DNA of 64,000 nucleotides from Sphingobacteriales bacterium. GTDB taxonomy: Bacteria > Bacteroidota > Bacteroidia > Chitinophagales > Chitinophagaceae. The notes under the pieces are model-generated. The model did no database searches. It was not told the DNA's origin and saw only the letters and a list, made by a program, of their open reading frames with translations. The position numbers were made by a program, and so were the translations under genes. Shown here in pieces: positions 58,808 to 64,000 of the stretch (within the stretch, counting starts at the first letter, position 1; every line of letters begins with the position of its first letter). The stretch is taken from positions 372,001 to 436,000 of the forward strand of contig JACRLZ010000004.1 of the NCBI GenBank assembly GCA_016235125.1. Direction: 5' to 3'.

Positions 58808-60217
58808 ATGTTCATCAAACAACTTTATACCGGCTGTCTTAGCGAAGCTGCTTATTATATTGAAAGCGAAGGTGAGGCTGCTATCATAGATCCGCTTCGT
58901 GATATTGATGCCTACCTTGAATTGGCCAATGAAAGAAAGGCAAGGGTGAAATACATTTTTGAAACACATTTTCATGCTGATTTTGTAAGTGGTCATGTTG
59001 ATCTTAGCAAAGCTACAGGCGCCCCGATTGTTTATGGCCCCTCTACCAATACAAAAATTCCTGTGCATGTTGCCAAAGACGGTGAAAAATTTTCAATCGG
59101 AAAGCTTAGCATTGAAGTACTGCATACCCCCGGCCACACATTGGAATCTTCCTGCTATTTATTAAAAGATGAAAGGGGAAAAGATTATTGTGTGTTCACC
59201 GGCGACACTCTTTTTGTAGGCGATGTGGGCCGGCCTGATCTGGCACAAAAAGGCGAAGATCTTACCATGAACGACCTGGCAGGTATGATGTATGACAGTA
59301 TTCACAAAAAACTTTTTCCGCTGGCTGATGAGGTATTGGTTTATCCGGCACATGGAGCCGGCAGCGCCTGCGGAAAAAACCTGGGCCCAAGTAATTTCAG
59401 CACCATCGGTGATGAAAAGAAATTTAACTATGCCATGAAAGCGGCCACAAAAGATGAGTTTATCAAACAGGTAACGGATGGCATACCGCCACCACCTCAA
59501 TATTTTCCCATCAATGCCAAAATAAACAAGGAAGGATATGACAGTCTGGATGATGTGCTGATGAAAGGAATGAAAGCATTATCAGTTGAAGAATTCAAAC
59601 AATCAATCAATGATGATGTCCTTATCCTGGATACCCGGAATGCCGATGTATTTACAAAAGGTTTTGTTCCCGGGTCCATCAGCATCGGGCTCGAAGGCCG
59701 TTTTGCAGAATGGGCAGGCAGTCTTTTGCCATTTGATATGCACATATTACTTGTTACAGAAAAAGGAAAAGAAAAAGAAACAATCATCCGGCTGGCGAGA
59801 GTGGGTTTTGACAAAGTAACAGGATATTTAAAAGGCGGCTATGATGCATGGAAGAAAGCCGGTGAAAGAATTGATATGATCGTTGATGTGGAAGCTGATG
59901 AGCTCATGATGGATATTCCGCATGACAAAAACCTGCTGGTACTCGATGTACGGCGCAGCACAGAATATGCTGATGGGCATTTAAAAGATGCTGTCAATAT
60001 TCCATTGAACGATATAACAGACCCCGGCAATCTTGCAAACCTGGAAGATGAACAAAACATTTATGTGCATTGTGCAGGCGGTTACAGAAGTGTTATTGCT
60101 GCATCACTTTTAAAAAAACAGGGGATTCACAATCTTCGAAATGTTTTGGGTGGGTGGGGAAAGATTAAAGAGCAGGAAAAAGCAGAGATTGTAAAAGAGA
60201 CGAGTGTGCTTAATTAG
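58808..60217 (+). CDS. Persulfide dioxygenase-like MBL fold protein with two rhodanese domains
   Basis: 469 codons from the ATG at 58808 (an upstream in-frame ATG at 58787 adds seven). The MBL domain has THFHADFVSGH, LHTPGHT, FTGDTLFVGDVGRPD and YPAHGAGSACG, the ETHE1-like iron site. Two rhodanese domains follow. The first has LLVTEKGKE where the catalytic Cys loop should be, so it is probably inactive; the second has YVHCAGGYRSV with an intact Cys. It oxidises glutathione persulfide or related species to sulfite. ArsR gene directly upstream. Confidence 0.9.
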   Translation: MFIKQLYTGCLSEAAYYIESEGEAAIIDPLRDIDAYLELANERKARVKYIFETHFHADFVSGHVDLSKATGAPIVYGPSTNTKIPVHVAKDGEKFSIGKLSIEVLHTPGHTLESSCYLLKDERGKDYCVFTGDTLFVGDVGRPDLAQKGEDLTMNDLAGMMYDSIHKKLFPLADEVLVYPAHGAGSACGKNLGPSNFSTIGDEKKFNYAMKAATKDEFIKQVTDGIPPPPQYFPINAKINKEGYDSLDDVLMKGMKALSVEEFKQSINDDVLILDTRNADVFTKGFVPGSISIGLEGRFAEWAGSLLPFDMHILLVTEKGKEKETIIRLARVGFDKVTGYLKGGYDAWKKAGERIDMIVDVEADELMMDIPHDKNLLVLDVRRSTEYADGHLKDAVNIPLNDITDPGNLANLEDEQNIYVHCAGGYRSVIAASLLKKQGIHNLRNVLGGWGKIKEQEKAEIVKETSVLN

Positions 60218-60233
60218 TAGAAAGGTAAATAAA

Positions 60234-60293
60234 GTATATAGAGTATATACAGTAAGAGGCAGTTTACGTTATAAACTTATATACTCTATAGAC
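60234..60293. terminator. Hairpin between convergent genes
   Basis: GTATATAGAGTATATA (60234-60249) and TATATACTCTATAGAC (60278-60293) pair in 15 of 16 positions, loop 28 nt. It is AT-rich and lies between the rhodanese gene and the 2OG oxygenase gene, both of which end beside it. Confidence 0.5.
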
Positions 60294-60302
60294 TTATAAA
60301 TA

Positions 60303-61007
60303 TTACATCTTTGATTTTATCCATTCATTCAATTCAGGAGAACTTTCACAACTGATGATGCAGGCATACCTTGGTTTTGTACCATTATGCACCCCCACAT
60401 GCCATAGACGTTGACTGTCCACCACAAAATGAGCTCCTTTGGGCATGGGTACATGAGCTTCGCTTTCTTTAATAGGTAAATTATTTTCATCACTGTCGTA
60501 AAGTAACATGTAGCTGTCTGGGTTATCAGTCAGTTCAATCCACATCCTCACCACCCATCCTTCGCCTTCGGGATTCAGACGGTTATTATCATCCCGGTGA
60601 ACAGAACGCAGAGCCTGGTCATGATTCTGCGGTTCCAGTTTAATTATTCTTACCCTGCCAAAATTTGCAGGAATAGATTTGATGTAAGCCATCAGGTTGG
60701 GACAGCGTTCAATATTGGAAGTAAACTTTGCATGCTTATCCGGTTTGCCATTTTCCCAGAAACCTTTGCACTCCAATGTGCCATCACAAGATGCAAGCGG
60801 AGCAAAGTTGGTATCGCCGCCGCTTTTCCAATCCATATACACCAGGCTTTCCCATTCCGAAGAAGGAATATGAGAGATATCGAGTGTTTTCATAATGGCA
60901 TAGCCTTTTTCTTCTAAAACAGGCATACGGTAATGATCGGTTTGTGCCGGAATTTTTACAGACCAGTGTTCGCTGTGCGGCCAGAATATGGCGGGGGCGG
61001 TTGACAT
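60303..61007 (-). CDS. Aspartyl/asparaginyl hydroxylase-like 2OG-Fe(II) oxygenase
   Basis: 234 codons. RSVHRDDNNR gives the HxD of the iron site, LWHVGVHNG the distal His, and RYACIISCE the Arg that binds 2-oxoglutarate, in the order of the aspartyl/asparaginyl beta-hydroxylase and proline cis-4-hydroxylase group. VVRMWIELTDNPDSYMLLYDS supplies the barrel strands. It likely hydroxylates a free amino acid or a peptide residue. It stands alone, convergent with the rhodanese gene. Confidence 0.75.
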   Translation of the reverse strand: MSTAPAIFWPHSEHWSVKIPAQTDHYRMPVLEEKGYAIMKTLDISHIPSSEWESLVYMDWKSGGDTNFAPLASCDGTLECKGFWENGKPDKHAKFTSNIERCPNLMAYIKSIPANFGRVRIIKLEPQNHDQALRSVHRDDNNRLNPEGEGWVVRMWIELTDNPDSYMLLYDSDENNLPIKESEAHVPMPKGAHFVVDSQRLWHVGVHNGTKPRYACIISCESSPELNEWIKSKM

Positions 61008-61287
61008 GATGATTCAGTTGTAGGTTAAAGATTTTGAATAAATACTAAAGTAGCAAATATCAAACAAACAGGAGATGATAAACCGGATGCGAACATTATA
61101 TTTTTTCCCAATAAAAAGTTAACGCCCCTTTTTTTTAACCACTCGTCAGGTATTTGCTGCCATTCAGCCAAAATAGAAAAATAAGGAAGTGGCTCTTCCT
61201 ATTTTTAATCTACGAAGATTATAGTAGTTATGACACACACCAATTGTAACCTGTAGGAATCATTAACCGTCATAACAAAGTATAGCC
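61008..61287. other. 280-bp intergenic region upstream of the DUF5916 gene
   Basis: No gene. An imperfect terminator-like hairpin (AATAAGGAAG and CTTCCTATT followed by TTTAAT) is at about 61180-61206. It separates the divergent oxygenase and DUF5916 genes. No strong TAnnTTTG box was found. Confidence 0.45.
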
Positions 61288-63783
61288 ATGAAAATCAAAA
61301 CCAATTTAGTCCTTGCGGCTTTTGTGTTGTTGCTGAAAACATCAACCGCACAAACACCCTCCGCAGCAACAAAGGCCCCGCCGAAAGAGTTACCCGCCAA
61401 ACGAACCAGCAAACCAATAAAAATTGATGGTCTGATTGATGATGAAGCATGGAAAGATGCTGCTATTATGACCAATCTCATCGAATTTCGTCCCAAAGTG
61501 GGAGCAGTGGAGCTACCCGAAACTAAAACGGTGACTTACCTGATGTATGATGATGAAGGTATTTATTTCGGGGGGCATTGCTATGAACGTACCAAAGACA
61601 GCATTGCTACTGAACTGGCAGGCCGTGATGGATTTGGCACCAATGATTATATCGGACTCATCTTTGATACATATCATGATAAAATAAATGGCTTTGAATA
61701 TTTCGTAACCCCTTTGAATGAACAATGGGATGCCAAAATGGCTCCCTCCAATAATAACAATGGCGGCGAAGACTTCAGTTGGAACGCCGTATGGAAGAGC
61801 GGCGCTGTCATTCATGATAATGGCTGGAGTTTTGAAATGTTTTTACCTTATTCCGCTATCCGCTTTGGTAAAAAAGAAGTACAGAACTGGGGACTGAACA
61901 TTACCCGCCGAAGAAGAAAAACTGAACAGCAATATACATGGAACCCGATTGATCCGAATGTAAATGGTTTTCTTACACAGGAAGGCATATGGACAGGTAT
62001 CACCAATATAAAACCGCCGTTGCGATTACAATTCTCTCCCTATTTCTCAGTATATGCCAATCATTTTCCGACCAACCAGCCAGGTGTAAAAAATTGGACC
62101 AGCCAGGTAAATGGGGGTATGGATGTAAAATACGGCATCAACCAGGCTTTTACACTGGATGCAACACTGATTCCTGATTTCGGCCAGGTGCAGAGTGATA
62201 ACCGGGTGCTGAACCTGGGCCCTTTTGATATACAGTTTAATGAAAACCGCTCTTTCTTTACTGAAGGCACAGAATTATTTGGCAAAGGAGGTTTGTTTTA
62301 TTCAAGAAGGATTGGTGTAGAGCCAGTTTATTACAACATCAATATGAACCCCGATGAAGCAATTATTAAAAATCAGTTGGAAGCAAAACTGATCAACGCT
62401 TCTAAAATCTCAGGCCGCACACAAAAGGGACTCGGCATCGGGGTGCTGAATGCAGTGACAAAACCCCGCTATGCCACCGTTGAAAATGTAAATACAAAAG
62501 AACAGCACAAAGAACAGATAGAACCGCTGACCAATTATAATATCCTGGTGTTTGACCAGACGATGAAACACAATTCCAGCGTCAGCCTTATCAACACCAA
62601 TGTATGGCGAAGCGGAAGCGCTTATGATGCCAATGTAACGGCAGCCCTGTTTGATCTGAATGACAAAAAAAACATGTTTAACATTGGCGGAAAAGCAGCG
62701 GTAAGCAATCAAATCGGATATGCCGGTAAAGGAAAAACAACCACCGGCTACAGCCAGCAAATCTACTTTGGAAAAACAAGCGGCCGTTTCAACTTCAATG
62801 TATGGCAGGAGCTGACGGATACGAAATACACTCACCGTGACCTTGGTTATTTTACCAATAATAATTTTCTTGACCATGGTTTTTGGGTGGGGTACCGGTG
62901 GACAGAGCCAAAGAGTTTCTATAACCGTATATTCCTGAATAGTAACTTTCGGCTCAGCCGGCTATTAAAACCAATAGGCAGTGTTGATCAGAAATACCAG
63001 GAATCCAACTGGAATATGAATACCAATATACAGGGTAAAAAACTCTGGTGGCTTGGCAGCTTTGTGAATTTCATATTCCGCAGCAATGACTTTTATGAAC
63101 CGAGAAAGGAGGGATGGTTTTTCCGTCGCGGCGCCAGTTTGGTTTTTGGCGGATGGTTTGAAAGCAACGATGCCAAAAAATATTCGTTCTCGTCAGAAAT
63201 ATTTACCCGTACCTTCTTTAATTTCTATAATGGCTTCAGCTACCAGGTGAGTCTTCGCCAGAATTTCAGGTTTAACAATAAGCTCACCCTGACACATAGG
63301 ATAAATACTAACCCGCTTTTCAATAATGTTGGCTATGTATATGTGCCCGGCAGCACTGATATCAATTTTGCCCGCCGCAAAAGAAATACCATTGAGAATG
63401 TACTGAGCGCCAAATACAGTTTCAACAATAAAATGGGCATCACCTTCCGGGCAAGGCATTATCTCAGCAATGTTAACAATAAGCAGTTTTATATTTTACA
63501 GACAGACGGCAGCCTGAAAGAAAACACGGTGTTCTATAACAACCGGAACCAGAATTTCAATCTGTTTAATATTGATATGGTTTATACATGGCAGTTCGCA
63601 CCGGGCAGCTTTATCAATATTGTATGGAAGGACGCAGCAGAAAATTTCACTAACCTGGTTGAAAGGAGTTACTTTAAAAATTTTGGTAATACAATAGAAT
63701 CAGATCAGAATAATAATATTTCGCTCAAGGTTATTTATTTTCTGGATTACCTCCAGTTGAAGAACAAGAAAAAGAAAAGTTAG
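61288..63783 (+). CDS. DUF5916 outer-membrane protein with CBM9-like domain
   Basis: 831 codons. After a signal peptide (LVLAAFVLLLKTSTAQ) comes a CBM9-like domain (IKIDGLIDDEAWKDAAIMTNLIEFRPKVG, FDTYHDKINGFEYFVTPL), then a long DUF5916 region with alternating beta strands ending in aromatic and charged residues (YSLKVIYFLDYLQLKNKKKKS-like end), as expected of an outer-membrane barrel. Function unknown; the family is common in Bacteroidota and may bind glycans at the cell surface. Typical size for the family. Confidence 0.88.
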   Translation: MKIKTNLVLAAFVLLLKTSTAQTPSAATKAPPKELPAKRTSKPIKIDGLIDDEAWKDAAIMTNLIEFRPKVGAVELPETKTVTYLMYDDEGIYFGGHCYERTKDSIATELAGRDGFGTNDYIGLIFDTYHDKINGFEYFVTPLNEQWDAKMAPSNNNNGGEDFSWNAVWKSGAVIHDNGWSFEMFLPYSAIRFGKKEVQNWGLNITRRRRKTEQQYTWNPIDPNVNGFLTQEGIWTGITNIKPPLRLQFSPYFSVYANHFPTNQPGVKNWTSQVNGGMDVKYGINQAFTLDATLIPDFGQVQSDNRVLNLGPFDIQFNENRSFFTEGTELFGKGGLFYSRRIGVEPVYYNINMNPDEAIIKNQLEAKLINASKISGRTQKGLGIGVLNAVTKPRYATVENVNTKEQHKEQIEPLTNYNILVFDQTMKHNSSVSLINTNVWRSGSAYDANVTAALFDLNDKKNMFNIGGKAAVSNQIGYAGKGKTTTGYSQQIYFGKTSGRFNFNVWQELTDTKYTHRDLGYFTNNNFLDHGFWVGYRWTEPKSFYNRIFLNSNFRLSRLLKPIGSVDQKYQESNWNMNTNIQGKKLWWLGSFVNFIFRSNDFYEPRKEGWFFRRGASLVFGGWFESNDAKKYSFSSEIFTRTFFNFYNGFSYQVSLRQNFRFNNKLTLTHRINTNPLFNNVGYVYVPGSTDINFARRKRNTIENVLSAKYSFNNKMGITFRARHYLSNVNNKQFYILQTDGSLKENTVFYNNRNQNFNLFNIDMVYTWQFAPGSFINIVWKDAAENFTNLVERSYFKNFGNTIESDQNNNISLKVIYFLDYLQLKNKKKKS

Positions 63784-63806
63784 TTTTCTTGACTTTAAGA
63801 ATCAAT

Positions 63807-63829
63807 ATGCCCGCTGATATAGCGGGCAT
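63807..63829. terminator. Terminator between DUF5916 and acyltransferase genes
   Basis: ATGCCCGCT (63807-63815) and AGCGGGCAT (63821-63829) form a perfect 9-bp stem around GATAT, followed by TCTTCATT. It serves both convergent genes. Confidence 0.75.
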
Positions 63830-63832
63830 TCT

Positions 63833-64000
63833 TCATTCAATGATTTCACCGTATTCCGGTTTGTATTCATGCTTCCATCGCCGGTGGCTCCAGAGGTAAT
63901 TAGATGGCTGGCTACGGATGGATGTTTCGACATATTTCGCAAAAATTTTTACCATCTCTCCTTCGTTCAGTTTAGCGGCATGGCCTGTGATGAATTTTGT
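63833..64000 (-). CDS. LpxL/HtrB-like lysophospholipid acyltransferase, C-terminal fragment
   Basis: Only the last 55 codons are in the window, ending EYKPEYGEIIE and stop (63833-63835). The preceding QPSNYLWSHRRWKHEY is the conserved end of the LpxL/HtrB family of lipid A acyltransferases, and the part before it (FAKYVETSIRSQPSNYL) fits. It adds a secondary acyl chain to lipid A. The start lies beyond the right edge. Confidence 0.75.
   Translation of the reverse strand, partial: TKFITGHAAKLNEGEMVKIFAKYVETSIRSQPSNYLWSHRRWKHEYKPEYGEIIE

Overview
The window looks like a chromosomal segment of a Bacteroidota member, probably family Chitinophagaceae. This is inferred from a type IX secretion C-terminal domain on a large secreted protease, a DUF5916 outer-membrane protein, a fused isobutyryl-CoA mutase, an UpxY-type antiterminator in front of the polysaccharide locus, promoter-like TAnnTTTG boxes, weak Shine-Dalgarno sequences and an AT-leaning composition. 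No rRNA, ICE or prophage structural genes are visible.

Region 1 (1-17.8 kb, all minus strand) is a surface-polysaccharide locus read from an UpxY/NusG-like antiterminator (17753) through Wza, Wzc, a UDP-sugar epimerase, RmlB, a four-helix-bundle gene in an inverted-repeat setting, RmlA, a WbpD-like acetyltransferase, a WbpB-like dehydrogenase, the Wzx flippase, and glycosyl-, methyl- and acetyltransferases to a glycosyltransferase cut by the left edge. Flanking genes are an asparagine synthase, a NagX-like acyltransferase and a META-domain protein.

Region 2 (21.7-30.5 kb, all minus strand) is the most interesting part. In transcription order it holds three tiny ORFs with terminators, a boxA-like element, 15 tightly packed tRNA or tRNA-like genes, a YkuK-like (DUF458, RNase H fold) gene broken by a one-base frameshift, a BCS1-like AAA ATPase, a second boxA-like element, three truncated or aberrant tRNA-like RNAs and a compact stem-loop, an SPFH/slipin protein with three N-terminal repeats, two RlaP-type nucleotidyltransferases with overlapping reading frames, and the RNA ligase RtcB. 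I read it as an RNA-repair island with its own array of substrate, decoy or cofactor tRNA-like RNAs. RtcB + nucleotidyltransferase + SPFH + a tRNA-like RNA is a known theme (Burroughs and Aravind 2016, from memory); the large array with boxA elements, the AAA ATPase and the RNase H-like gene appear to extend it.

Region 3 (30.6-35.9 kb) has a radical SAM gene with an internal deletion, a 2H phosphoesterase, and a umuD-umuC pair split by a REP-associated transposase (RAYT) gene flanked by its REP hairpins. The UmuD homologue has Ala where the catalytic Ser is expected. A DUF72 gene overlaps the end of umuC.

Region 4 (36-64 kb) is mostly ordinary chromosome: a sulfatase, two tandem amidases, a DEAD-box helicase, WG-repeat and Smr proteins, IcmF, an AmgK/RapZ fusion with a MurU-like nucleotidyltransferase, an M1 peptidase, a giant M36 protease with Ig repeats, RidA, a 3HCDH-like protein, TsaB, ArsR plus a persulfide-dioxygenase/rhodanese protein, a 2OG oxygenase, DUF5916 and the end of an LpxL-type acyltransferase. 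Small palindromic elements are scattered through it, some inserted in frame inside genes.
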